Of a stretch of 17,500 nt of DNA, positions 1 through 8,745 are shown in pieces. The number at the start of each line of letters is the position of its first letter. Within the stretch, counting starts at the first letter, position 1. Made by a program: the position numbers and the translations under genes. The notes under the pieces are model-generated. The model had not been told where the DNA came from. It saw only the letters and a program-made list of their open reading frames with translations, and did no database searches. This DNA comes from Halisarca cf. caerulea (taxonomy: Eukaryota > Porifera > Demospongiae > Chondrillida > Halisarcidae): the NCBI GenBank assembly GCA_963170055.1, contig CAUJGJ010000083.1, forward strand, positions 3,199,101 to 3,216,600. Direction: 5' to 3'.

Positions 1-36
1 GAAATACATACTATACATACGTACATATGCACAGTC

Positions 37-203
37 AACCCTCTCTACAACAAACCCTGGATACGATGAACTCTCTGATGTAACATAGACTAACATACAT
101 AGACCTTAGAATGTACACCTACACTGTATGTACTCTATGGTAAATGACTCCCGATGTAGTGAACCTTTTCAGTGGTCCTGAGGTGGTTTGCTATAGAGAG
201 GTT
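37..203. repeat. MITE-like inverted-repeat element
   Basis: The left end (37-58) reads as a variant of AACCTCTCTATAGCAAACC, and the same sequence occurs in reverse complement at 181-203, with a few mismatches and one indel. The 167-bp body has no coding capacity. This is the form expected of a small non-autonomous DNA element. Related GTAGAGAGGTT motifs recur at 3048-3060 and 3124-3135. No target duplication could be defined, so the exact ends are uncertain. Confidence 0.4.
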
Positions 204-640
204 TGTCTGTATATCGGTAGTGATCCACATGTAGGGATGACGTGATAACAAAATGGCCGAATAGGGGTTTATGCATATGTAATGATACTCCCAGTACATC
301 TAACCACTGTAGAGTCCAAACACACTAGTGAGCTGGGAGGCATTTTGTAGCATGTGTACACATACACAGAATACATGGCTGACAGCAAAGGGGCCTACAA
401 ATACCACGTACACTACACTACACTATAGATGGTATCGTATGAGCACACTACATTGTGTGCCTCGCAGTGCTCCAATTTACAGTAGTACTTGGACACAAGT
501 ACAGTGAAGCACTGTTAATAGCAGAGAACTTAAAGGAATATTGCGGATAAAGGATCATAGTTTCTAAGACCCATTGTACATAAAGCCAATACATTTATTT
601 CAAATAATGGAATATTTTGGATATAGGAATACTTCTTGCC
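204..640. other. Non-coding spacer, nothing recognised
   Basis: No exon-like reading frame, splice pair, RNA gene or clear repeat was seen here. The short open frame starting near 574 has no recognisable protein features and runs into the repeat family described at 641-770. Confidence 0.5.
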
Positions 641-770
641 AGTCTGAGGAGTGTGCTATTATGAGTATTCCACTGTACCCTCAAGGGAAGGCAAAACAGG
701 TACCTACTATCAGAGGTACTTACTATCCAAGGTACTTTCAATGGTATTGCATGAGGTAGGGACTGAGCAA
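641..770 (+). repeat. Dispersed repeat flanking the 33-bp array
   Basis: This segment contains the order CTATCAGAGGTACT, then a GAGGTAGGGAC-type motif, then the first GAGTAYTCAC-like minisatellite unit. The same order with divergence is seen at 3284-3412, where only about one unit follows. A related GAGGTAGGGACAGAGTGAGG block is the core of the 48-bp array at 5690-5915. It is therefore read as a member of one dispersed family. Confidence 0.45.
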
Positions 771-1545
771 TGAGTATACTTACTGACCAGGAGTACTCAC
801 TAACCCAGGTAGTTACGAACCAGGAGTACTCACTAACCCAGGTAGTTACTATCTAGGAGTACTCACTAACCCAGGTAGTTGCTTACCAGGAGTACTCACT
901 AACCCAGGTAGTTGCTAACTAGGAGTGCTCACTAACCCAGGTAGTTGCTAACTAGGAGTGCTCACTAACCCAGGTAGTTGCTGACCAGGAGTGCTCACTA
1001 ACCCAGGTAGTTGCTGACCAGGAGTACTCACTAACCCAGGCAGTTGCTAACCAGGAGTACTCACTAACCCAGGTAGTTGCTAACTAGGAGTGCTCACTAA
1101 CCCAGGTAGTTGCTGACCAGGAGTACTCACTAACCCAGGTAGTTACTAACTAGGAGTACTCACTAACCCAAGTAGTTACTAACCGGGAGTGCTCACTAAC
1201 CCAGGTAGTTGCTGACCAGGAGTGCTCACTAACCAGGGTAGTTACTAACCAGGAGTACTCACTAACCCAGGTAGTTACTAACCAGGAGTACTCACTAACC
1301 CAGGTAGTTACTAACCAGGAGTACTTACTAACCCAGGTAGTTGCTGACCAGGAGTGCTCACTAACCCAGGTAGTTGCTGACCAGGAGTGCTCACTAACCC
1401 AGGTAGTTGCTGACCAGGAGTGCTCACTAACCCAGGTAGTTGCTGACCAGGAGTATTCACTAACCCAGGTAGTTACTAACTAGGAGTCCTCACTAACCCA
1501 GGTACTTACTAACTAGGAGTGCTCACTAACCCAGGAACTTACTCC
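771..1545 (+). repeat. 33-bp minisatellite, about 23 copies
   Basis: The unit is GGAGTACTCACTAACCCAGG followed by TAGTTACTAACCA. GGA repeats at 790, 823, 856 and 889, so the period is exactly 33. Variants alternate TAGTTACTAAC with TAGTTGCTGAC, and AGTACTC with AGTGCTC. Units carry TAA and TAG stops, so the array is not coding despite a period divisible by three. Confidence 0.9.
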
Positions 1546-1579
1546 TAACAGAGTTTGACTGTATTACATACCTAAATAA

Positions 1580-1650
1580 TATGTACACATACACTGTACA
1601 CACATACACCGTACACACATACACCATACACACATACACCGTACACACAT
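1580..1650 (+). repeat. 15-bp tandem repeat, about 4-5 copies
   Basis: The unit GTACACACATACACC repeats with point changes. Both strands read open through it only because the unit is 15 bp long and lacks stops, so the frames across it are not taken as genes. Confidence 0.7.
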
Positions 1651-2081
1651 GGACATTTACATATATGTGTCTGTACATTATAGTACATACAGAACTTCAA
1701 ATGTACGTAGAAATATGCAAACACAGCAGATACTACAAGTTTAAATCTTATTGCAAACTTTTGGATGTGTATACTGTAGATACGTATAGAATACAGTGTA
1801 CGTACGTAAACACATACTGTACAGTGTGTGTGTGTGTATTCCACCTCACCTTCCACTTGAGACCCACTCTCAGTATGTTCGGACACTGCTGGCTCCCTGT
1901 CTTCTGCAGGATGGGGAGGGGAGGAGATCATACAAGCATCCACACAGCTACTTCAGTGTAGATGCAATTAGACAACCCTCCAAACATATACATACACTGT
2001 CTGTATGCATGGTACAAACATGTGCATGATCACACAAAAATATGTAAGCACACACACACATACATGTACACATACACATGC

Positions 2082-2084
<3 letters not shown>
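1651..2084. other. Non-coding spacer, nothing recognised
   Basis: AT- and ACAT-rich spacer between two simple repeats. No domain, splice-site pair or transposon terminus was identified. Long frames that cross it encode only low-complexity Cys/Val or His/Thr strings from the flanking repeats. Confidence 0.5.
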
Positions 2085-2153
<69 letters not shown>

Positions 2154-2182
2154 CAAACACAAACACACACACACACACACAT
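2085..2182 (+). repeat. (CA)n microsatellite
   Basis: About 95 bases of near-perfect CA dinucleotide on the plus strand, interrupted by CG and CAAA near the right end. It lies downstream of the minus-strand Ig-receptor gene, in whose sense orientation it reads GT. Confidence 0.95.
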
Positions 2183-2471
2183 TCATATCCATGTGCACAT
2201 GCACACATGCACACATATATAAACACACATACTGTACATGCACACAAAATACATTTGCACATGCACACAAATTTAAGTCTGCACACATGTACAGTACACA
2301 CACACAATGAACAATAACATAGACACACAAATATTGTCACAAAGCACCTGATACGGAAGTTGCAACTTGAATTTCTCTTGCAACTCTAGAGTTAGGGACT
2401 TGCCCCACTGCAGAGCAATACACATCAACACAGCTAACACACCACACACACATGTACTTATCTATTACTAT

Positions 2472-2790
2472 AGGGAGGGGGAGAGAGAGGGAGAGGGGAG
2501 GGGAGAGTGGGGAGGGGGAGGAGTGGGGAGGGAGAGGGGAGGGGGAGGGGGAGGGAGAGGGAGAGAGAGAGGGGAGAGGGGAGGGGGAGGGGGAAGGGGA
2601 GAGGGAGGGGAAGGGGGAGGGAGAGGGAGAGGGAGATGGGGAGGGGAGAGGGGAGAGGGAGAGGGGAGGGGGAGGGAGAGGGGAGAGGGAGAGGGGGAGG
2701 GGAGGGGAGGGAGAGGGAGATGGAGTGGGGAGAGGGGAGGGGAGAGGGGAGGGGGAGTGAGAGGGAGAGGGGAGGGGGAGGGAGAGGGGG
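2472..2790 (+). repeat. Polypurine tract (GGGAGA-type), 319 bp
   Basis: The plus strand is almost entirely G and A, made of GGGGAG, GGGAGA and GGGAGG words, with only a few interruptions (GTGGGG, GATGGG). The opposite strand is pure pyrimidine. Such a tract can form triplex (H-DNA) structures, and its many GGGG runs allow G-quadruplexes. Long frames across it code for Gly/Arg/Glu or Pro/Ser strings and are artefacts. Confidence 0.95.
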
Positions 2791-2987
2791 CACTGTACAT
2801 ACATGCATACCTTCCCGTTTCCTTACACCAGGACCAGATGCTTTTTGACCACAAAGTTCTGTTTCTCTTACTGTGATGAGGTGCTCGCTCAAGCTACCTC
2901 CATTCAGATGACTGCTGTCTGCTGGGTGAGTAAGTGGGTGAAATATGGCAAAATTTAAGCGCATTTCTACACACATTCATAGAATTA

Positions 2988-3185
2988 GAACCTCCGAGTA
3001 AAGGACACTTTATTGTGGACACCATAAATTCAGCTGATTTATTCTTCGTAGAGAGGTTATCCTATTTTGGAGGTTCAAAATGCATTGTAGGAATTGTACT
3101 GGGATCGTGAGTTGTGTCCTTTGTAGAGAGGTTTGTTATACTGTGTCCTTACTCTGGAGAGTCCTTTATACGAGGTCCCACTGTA
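2988..3185. repeat. MITE-like repeat cluster
   Basis: GAACCTCC near 2988 is inverted as GGAGGTTC near 3069. GTAGAGAGGTT occurs at 3048 and 3124, as in the element at 37-203. The segment ends in a GGTCCCACTGTA motif similar to GGGCCCACTGTA at 8495-8507. No coding frame is present. The boundaries are approximate. Confidence 0.4.
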
Positions 3186-3283
3186 ATTCAACAGCACATA
3201 CACTGTGCAGTACATATGTACAGATAATATGCACATGATACAATATTATATATGCACACGCAGTAGAAATTACTGTGTAAGTA

Positions 3284-3412
3284 CCTCAAAGGAAAGACAA
3301 AATCAGTACTTCCTATCAGAGGTACTCGGTATCAGGACAGGTTTACATGCAGTTCCGCATGTATAGGAGGGACAGAATGAAGAGTACGCACTAACCCAGG
3401 TGCTCACTGAGG
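3284..3412 (+). repeat. Unexpanded copy of the 33-bp array family
   Basis: It matches 680-800 in order and in many positions: AAGGAAAGACAAAAT, CTATCAGAGGTACT, an AGGGACAGAATGAAGAGTA block, then ACTAACCCAGGTGCTCACT. Here the 33-bp unit is present about once instead of about 23 times. Confidence 0.5.
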
Positions 3413-3487
3413 AAGTTGTACTGCAGCACCAAGTACTGTATCAGGCAGCATACAGAGACGTATGCCCTACAGAAAAAGGTTGCTAAT

Positions 3488-3657
3488 AGCAGATCAAATC
3501 CTCACGCGATCTTTCACCAGTGTGCTATAAGGCCTTTTCGGGGAATACCACCCTTCATCAGTAGCACTGGGTGACATCCTCTGACAGCCAGGACCCAACT
3601 GAAAAGCTGAGGATAGGCTGTACTGAGGACCAATGAAAATTGCTTATTTGATCTGCT
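3488..3657. repeat. Inverted-repeat-bounded segment with ribozyme
   Basis: AGCAGATCAAAT at 3488-3499 is repeated in perfect reverse complement at 3646-3657, and related CTA(A/TTTTC) sequence flanks both. The 170-bp interval contains the hammerhead-like fold on the minus strand. It could be a small non-autonomous mobile unit. No target duplication was identified. Confidence 0.4.
3517..3570 (-). ncRNA. Type I hammerhead-ribozyme-like motif
   Basis: Read on the minus strand, the core CUGAUGA lies at 3561-3555. A G/C-rich hairpin with GGG and CCCC arms (stem II, 3554-3540) follows, then GAA (3539-3537). Next is the self-complementary AAGGCCUU (3536-3529), which can act as a tiny stem III or as a dimer stem. 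The cleavage-position base is A at 3528, giving a UUA triplet. Stem I is very convincing: GUGCUA (3567-3562) pairs perfectly with UAGCAC (3527-3522), and beyond a two-base bulge CCA (3570-3568) pairs with UGG (3519-3517). An extra A lies between the core and stem II. Minimal hammerheads of this kind are known from metazoan retroelement repeats. Activity here is inferred. Confidence 0.6.
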
Positions 3658-3926
3658 GAAAATAGCTAGTTACAGGGGTAGAACTTAGAAACGGTCCACT
3701 GCAGGGGGTTATCTGGTTATGGCAATTTCCAAATTCTGTCACGTATGCCCTACATCCGTCCAAGCCTACACATACTGTATGTACTGGATACACAGCCAAT
3801 CCTTATTGAAGTGAGTTAAGTGTACATGCAGTTTCAGTGTGGGAGGTTTTTCTTACCCAGGATACCAGACCTACACACGCATTATTACAGTGAACCATGC
3901 AAACAAAGCTCAAAGACTAATTTGCA

Positions 3927-4711
3927 CTAAATGCACATTTGCCTGAAAGCGCTTTTTCTGCAGGAGGCCCTACTGCTCATGCATCCAAAACAATACATGC
4001 TCAAGTATATGGTGCACGCTGGCACATGCTCAAGTATAGGGTGCACGCTATACTTGAGTACACAAACATACATACTTTGTGTGCTAAACTTCAGCTTTGA
4101 CCTGTAAAGCTTGCACAGCAGAGCAGAGATGACAATAAGCAAAACTGCTATAACCACAGCAGCTGTAGACACTGACGCAATGAGGGGGATTTGAAAAGAA
4201 GCATTTGGTACACCAGTAGATGGAACATTCAATGTTGGACTTAGTACACTAGTAGATGGAATATTCAATGTTGGACTTGGTACACTGGTAGAGAAAATAG
4301 ATGATTCTTCTTCCAGTTGCTTCACAACTACCCTCACAGGGTCTCCAATAGACTGCCACGTTGATGTCCACGCATTGATTGCCTGACACTGATAGTTTCC
4401 TGGCAAACTTGTCATAAACAAAGCAGACTCGTATGACCAATCATTTGAAGAGTACGGATCAAATGTGCTATTTTTAAAGCATCTATCAGCTGTACAGCAG
4501 TCACTCTCTGGTGCTATGTGCTCTCTCAAGCATCGCTGACGAGCATCAAGTTTCGTGTAGTTCACACGACACACACGGTAGGTTTGTGTGATCTGTCTCA
4601 CCTGCGAGTTTGAAGCACAGGTGATATTGGCCACCCCTCCTGGCTCCACCTCCACCACACCCGAGGTCTGCACTTGTAACGGCTGAACGTTGTACTCAGC
4701 ATAAGTTGCAT
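3927..4711 (-). CDS. Ig receptor exon 4: Ig domain, stalk, membrane helix
   Basis: The acceptor reads TGCTGTTTCCTCAG with a good pyrimidine tract, and the exon enters in phase 1, matching the exon 3 donor. It encodes an Ig domain with GGVANITC (first Cys) and LPGNYQCQA (second Cys), and an insert with three more Cys-rich turns. A stalk with a 12-residue repeat follows, then a hydrophobic segment IPLIASVSTAAVVIAVLLIV and a basic stop-transfer KLYRSKLK. The frame stays open to a TAA-type stop at 3927-3929. However, AAA/GTATGT at 4076-4075 is a consensus donor in phase 1, so the real exon may end at 4076. Confidence 0.75.
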
Positions 4712-6614
4712 CTGAGGAAACAGCATACGCACTGTAACTACTGTGGAAACTTGTTATAAAGAACACTCTCATAGTGTGTTTTTGCATATAGTGAACAAAT
4801 ACATGTGACCCAGTTGGTGGTCTACTGTGAAAGTTGAACTGGTTATAGTGAATTTCTGATATGAAGAATTTTCAGTGTCCCCTGTGATTTGTTGTACTGA
4901 AATTCCACTCTACAATGATAATTCCCATAAGTGTATCGATTTCAACATAAGTTCATGATTGAAAAGTAGTGCATGTTTTATTCTATCAGACATGGATTAG
5001 TAAACAAGGATCTGCTGTGCACGTAGCTGTGAGGAAGACCATGTGTTTTGTAGACTTACCTAATTGTACTGGTCGTTTTCCAATCAGCACCTCGACACCA
5101 TTCTCAACTATGCAATGTACATATCTCAAGTCCCCATAATTCCTAAAAATATAGTCGTTCAGTTCCGGGTCCACTACATAGGACAGCGTCTGAGGACGGG
5201 ACAAACATGGACCACAGTGAACACATCCAGTGAACACGGGACACATCGATGGTATAGTGACTCCTCTCTAAAGTGAATCCTCTGTAATCCGGAACCTTTT
5301 ATAAACTTAAATTTCTCTAAACCAAACCTTTCCTTTAACCACAAGGGTATTTGGTTAATAAAAGAGAGGTTACACCATCTATCATAATACATACTGTACA
5401 TACCATACATACAGTACATACAGTACACACAGTACATACAGTACATACAGTACATACAGTACATACAGTACATACAGTACATACAGTACATACTGTACAC
5501 GCAGGACATACTGTACATACCATACATACTGTACATTAAATACCTACAATATACAGTACAATGTATGTGTGTGGAACATCTGATAGCAAATGGAACCTTC
5601 AAAGCAGGATAGTAAACCTCTTCTGCGAAGGACCCAGGTTGAGGCCCAAACATTCCATCTCGATAAGTACAACATGTCAAGCAGAGTGAGGAGTGTGTAC
5701 TAGTCTGTGCACTGTACATGAGGTAGGGACAGAGTGAGGAGTAAGTACTAGTCTGTGTACTGTACATGAGGTAGGGACAGAGTGAGGAGTAAGTACTAGT
5801 CTGTGTACTGTACATGAGGTAGGGACAGAGTGAGGAGTGTGTACTAGTCTGTGTACTGTACATGAGGTAGGGACAGAGTGAGGAGTGTGCACTAGTCTGT
5901 GTACTGTACTTGAGGTAGAGGCAGAGCTAGTGGCAAGGTCCCGTACTTTACGTGCACTGCGATTGTGGTCTCTGTAGACAGGTAGTCCTTCCATAGATGT
6001 GTATTAGTATCAATAAAGTGGTCCATGATCCAGTCCAAAGTGGTCTCTATAGACAAGTGGTAAACTTCTTTAATCCAACACTCAATGGGACCCAAAAAAA
6101 GTTGGAATAGGAGGTTGTTGGATTATGGAGTGATGCTTGGCATGTACTCTACTATGGTGACGGAACCTCATAAGATGGTCAGAGTAGAGAGAATGCCGAA
6201 TTATACAGCAGAGGTGTCAGATTACAGAGGTCTCACTTTTCAGAGGGTTCATGCAGGAAACCAACAGCATGTATAATACCGTACATACTACGTACACTGT
6301 AGGTACTTACAACACCCTCACACCATACCTGGTTACGGTCATGTGGGAATGTACAATTCTCAAGAGGTTTCCAATGTTCTTGATCCAACAACCATGTTAT
6401 GGTCCTGAAGGGAGGGTACCCCAACCCTACCTCACATGACAGAGATGCAGTTAGGTTAGCAATGGAGGAGTAATTGTGATAATGGAAGTATTTAAAGTAC
6501 TTTAAAGGTAACGTGCATTTTGTTGTGGTGTCATTAAAGTGGTCACAACTGTGAACATCAGTTGCAAACGTCATATTTCCTGTGTGGATTATAAGAGTTG
6601 GAGTATAATCACAT

Positions 6615-6688
<74 letters not shown>

Positions 6689-8281
6689 ACACACACACAC
6701 ACCGAGTTGACTAAGTGAGGACAAACACCACAAGTATGGTGGTATATGCTAACTACAGGCATACGAAAGCTAGATTTGGTCAATGTGGACTTTCAGGATC
6801 ATTCTGCAAGAGAGAGATCTAGAGGTGATGAGATACAAGGTTGAATAGTTGGAATTAGGGGTCAGGGACTCCTAATGTCTTGAGGGACAAATTGCAGGAG
6901 TGACAAGTAAAGCTAACAGAGGATTATTATTCTTGCATTTGGAATGGTGATGATCTTGTAATTAAATACCTATCTTCAAACTAAAGTGAAACATGTCTTA
7001 AAGATCACCTGTCTATAGAGACCACCTGTTTATAGAGACAGCCATACGTTGGTCTGTGAACCCTTTTAGCAATACAGAACAAGCTAACGATTGAGACCAC
7101 CTGAGAATTATAGACAGTATAAGGCAGTCCCTAGGGTATATACATGGTCTAAATTCACAGGTTCCACTATACAAGTATGTATATTACAACTACAGTAGTA
7201 TAGTATGCAATGAACCCCTTTAAATTAGCAATTCATAGCTAGCAACCTGACGATTGAGACCACCTAAGAATTACAGACAGTATAAGGCAGTCCTAGAGTA
7301 CATGGTCTAAATTCACAGGTTCCACTATACAAGTATATAAATTATACAGTATATTACAACTACAGTACAGTATATTACAACTACAGTACAGTATATTACA
7401 ACTACAGTACAGTATATATATTACAACTACAGTAGTATAGTATGCAATGAAAGTAACGTATACCATACTACGTGTTTTTAAAACAAAGAATTCTGCATGG
7501 CTATAAAAATGATAAAAAGTAACTTCAAAGAAAAAACGGGGCTTAGGTCAGCAATAACAAAGGTGAGTTTTTAGTTGGTGGGCTACACCATGACTGCAGT
7601 ACATATACAGCCATAATGTAATGGGCAGTTTTCAAGGGGTAAAAGAATTCGTGGATTTTGTGGTTCAGAAGAAAATCACGCAAAATACTTACTCCCAAAA
7701 GTATTAGCTAAGACTAAGTATTACTGCAAGTTTTAATTTCCTTATGGCATGAACCATGCATTTTTACCATGATTAAGCCAAATTTTTAGCATCCACAGAA
7801 ATTTTACCCCTTAAATATACCCTCTACGTGATATGTGTCACAAAATCTGAAACATGTTGTTCCTGTATACTCCATATGTGGGGATGATGCAAAAACAAAA
7901 TGGTGGAATGGGCATTTGTACATACTATATGCAATATTATAATGGCGTACTCACACGCACACTTTGCAATATCAAACCATATATACGTACACACGTACTT
8001 TGCTCATCAACAGTGATGTTGAATAGCGTAAATTTTCCTGTCTTTCCATCTTCACAAGGCAAGCACTTTCCATTAAGATCTGATGTTGCATTGGTTATGA
8101 AATACGAGTTGGACCTGTTGTATCCAGGGAAACGAGCTGCCTGCCAGACGCAGTCGTTACAGGGGCAATGAAACTGGGCACCCAAACCTCTCACGAGGTA
8201 GGCTTGTGTTACAGCTTCCTTGCTATCACACTCTACAAATACGAGTAGAAATGCTGATAAGACATGCAAGAGATAGTGCAT
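3927..8281 (-). CDS. Ig-domain single-pass membrane receptor, four exons
   Basis: The gene model joins 8281-7999, 6579-6311, 5189-5060 and 4711-3927. The introns are GT-AG and their phases agree (1/1, 0/0, 1/1), giving 488 codons plus stop. The product has a signal peptide (residues 1-19), a Cys-rich Ig-like region (about 25-94), an Ig domain across exons 2 and 3 (C143, W157, C210), a second Ig domain in exon 4 (C259, C336), a Ser/Thr/Pro stalk (about 359-380) and a membrane helix (about 382-407). About ten N-X-S/T sites fit an extracellular glycoprotein. Adhesion or ligand recognition at the cell surface is likely from the architecture, but no ortholog was recognised and no kinase or ITIM-like tail is seen. 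A good donor at 4075 means the cytoplasmic tail may continue into an unseen exon instead of ending at 3927. An exon could also be missing between exons 1 and 2, because the first Ig region lacks a clear final Tyr-x-Cys. Confidence 0.75.
4208..4289 (-). repeat. 36-bp in-frame duplication in the receptor stalk
   Basis: Two complete 36-bp copies and the start of a third encode repeats of S-T-S-V-x-S-P-T-L-N-(I/V)-P just outside the membrane helix. The copies differ at only a few bases, so the expansion is recent and keeps the frame. Ser/Thr/Pro-rich stalks of this kind usually carry O-glycans. Confidence 0.8.
4800..5040. repeat. Dispersed repeat in intron 3
   Basis: GACATGGATTAGTAAACAAGG at 4989-5009 corresponds to GACATGGTCGGATAAACAAGG at 8478-8498, and both are preceded by a CATGTTTTA motif. 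Sequence before it (GGTTATAGTGAATTTCTGATATG) resembles other short repeats of this window. No coding capacity is seen. Confidence 0.4.
5060..5189 (-). CDS. Ig receptor exon 3: second half of Ig domain
   Basis: The acceptor TTTGTCCCGTCCTCAG ends at 5190 and is followed by ACGCTG in phase 0. The donor is a perfect GTAAGT at 5059-5054 in phase 1. The 43 codons continue the exon 2 Ig domain through GDLRYVHCIVENGVEV, which carries the distal Cys of the fold. Confidence 0.75.
5398..5535 (+). repeat. 9-bp minisatellite (ACATACAGT)n
   Basis: ACATACAGT repeats with exact 9-bp spacing at 5411, 5420 and 5429. It is flanked by inverted-sense CATACTGTACATAC copies at both ends, so the array can fold back. 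It lies in intron 2 of the Ig receptor gene. Frames through it (Val-Cys-Thr or Val-His-Thr triplets) are artefacts. Confidence 0.9.
5690..5915 (+). repeat. 48-bp minisatellite, about 4.5 copies
   Basis: ACATGAGGTAGGGACAGAGT recurs at 5716 and 5764, giving a 48-bp period, and units end in TACTAGTCTGTGTACTGT. It sits in intron 2 of the Ig receptor gene. Its GAGGTAGGGACAGAGTGAGG core resembles the sequence next to the 33-bp array at 749-780. Confidence 0.9.
5960..6062 (-). repeat. Dispersed relative of the 66-bp array unit
   Basis: On the minus strand this holds ACTTGTCTATAGAGACCACT at 6056-6037 (plus-strand copy AGTGGTCTCTATAGACAAGT), and a second TGTCTACAGAGACCAC near 5982-5967. Both match the CCTGTCTATAGAGACCACTG part of the array at 16432-17175. 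It is intronic and non-coding. Confidence 0.5.
6063..6310. other. Intron 2 sequence, possible repeat remnant
   Basis: The segment between the dispersed repeat and exon 2 has GGATTATGGAGTG and GATTACAGAGGTCTC motifs typical of the short repeats here, but no defined ends. No protein match was seen on either strand. Confidence 0.35.
6311..6579 (-). CDS. Ig receptor exon 2: first half of Ig domain
   Basis: The acceptor CTTATAATCCACACAG ends at 6580 and is entered in phase 1. The consensus donor GTAAGT at 6310-6305 is used in phase 0. The 269-bp exon encodes five N-glycosylation sequons (NMT, NDT, NYS, NLT, NCT) and the first half of an Ig domain with ANLTASLSCEVG and the core Trp in TITWLLDQ. 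An upstream in-frame NQ/GTATGG donor is possible but weaker. Confidence 0.75.
6614..6702 (+). repeat. (CA)n microsatellite beside a splice acceptor
   Basis: About 88 bases of CA on the plus strand inside intron 1 of the minus-strand receptor gene. In the transcript this is (UG)n, and it ends about 34 bases before the exon 2 acceptor. Confidence 0.95.
7008..7450 (+). repeat. Tandem segmental duplication with 21-bp expansion
   Basis: CGATTGAGACCACCT, then GACAGTATAAGGCAGTCC, then TAAATTCACAGGTTCCACTA occur in order twice, starting at 7088 and 7251. In the second copy a 21-bp unit (ATTACAACTACAGTACAGTA plus T) is expanded to about four copies at 7353, 7374, 7395 and after. Both copies end in TAGTATAGTATGCAATGA. 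The start (7008-7035) contains CCTGTCTATAGAGACCACCT, again the seed of the 66-bp array. It lies in intron 1 of the receptor gene. Confidence 0.8.
7634..7812. mobile_element. 179-bp MITE in receptor intron 1
   Basis: AAGGGGTAAAA at 7634-7644 is inverted as TTTTACCCCTT at 7802-7812. The similarity extends inward: TTCGTGGATTTT on the left against the reverse complement TTTCTGTGGATGCT on the right. The interior has no coding frame. Terminal inverted repeats on a short non-coding body are the MITE hallmark. No unambiguous target duplication is visible. Confidence 0.6.
7999..8281 (-). CDS. Ig receptor exon 1: signal peptide and Cys-rich domain
   Basis: The start chosen is the ATG at 8281, because it is followed immediately by the hydrophobic leader MHYLLHVLSAFLLVFVECDS. 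The in-frame upstream ATG at 8341 would bury this leader behind a basic stretch. The mature part has FHCPCNDCVW and GKCLPCEDGK Cys clusters and an Ig-strand-like KFTLFNITVDEQ. The donor CAAA/GTACGT is at 7998-7993, phase 1. Confidence 0.7.
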
Positions 8282-8359
8282 AGTGCATGCAGAATCCCTG
8301 ATTCTGAAAGTTATGGCTATGCGTAATCTAAGTGCATACACATCTCATTCACCTGACAC

Positions 8360-8507
8360 TGGATTATCCAAAAACCTCATTTATCTAACCCTTTGCTATG
8401 AATCTCCATCACTAAGTTGCACACTATCTATACTGATTTATTCAACACCTAGTTTATCTGACATGTTTTAGTAAACAGACATGGTCGGATAAACAAGGGC
8501 CCACTGT
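8360..8507. repeat. MITE-like dispersed repeat
   Basis: GGATTATCCAAAAACCTCATTTATC on the left is loosely inverted as GGATAAACAAGGGCCC on the right, and the segment ends in CCCACTGTA. The right part matches 4989-5009. It lies just upstream of the receptor start codon, so it may contain part of the promoter. No TATA box was assigned. Confidence 0.4.
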
Positions 8508-8745
8508 ATACGCATCTGATTCATGACAACCACAAGTACTCATCCTTGTAGCCATGCACAAGGAGCAAATATTCTCAAAATGAATAGCATAAAACGGTAA
8601 GCAAGAGTAGGTCGACTACTGTATCAATCTGTGTGACACTGTCATTACAGCTTTAAGCTGGGAATAGGGACACAGACAAATCTAGCAAGAATCCACAAAA
8701 AAGTTTAGTGTTCACATATGTGCACTCTTATGCAAGTGCACACTG

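Noticed and set aside
771..1545. CRISPR array
   Set aside because: The 33-bp units follow each other directly with no unique spacers, so this is a minisatellite.
2337..2976. Pro/Ser-rich and Gly/Arg-rich frames
   Set aside because: They are translations of the polypurine tract and have no other coding evidence.
5174..5863. A 229-codon minus-strand frame
   Set aside because: It is made of the 48-bp and 9-bp arrays and runs through the receptor intron in a frame different from exon 3.
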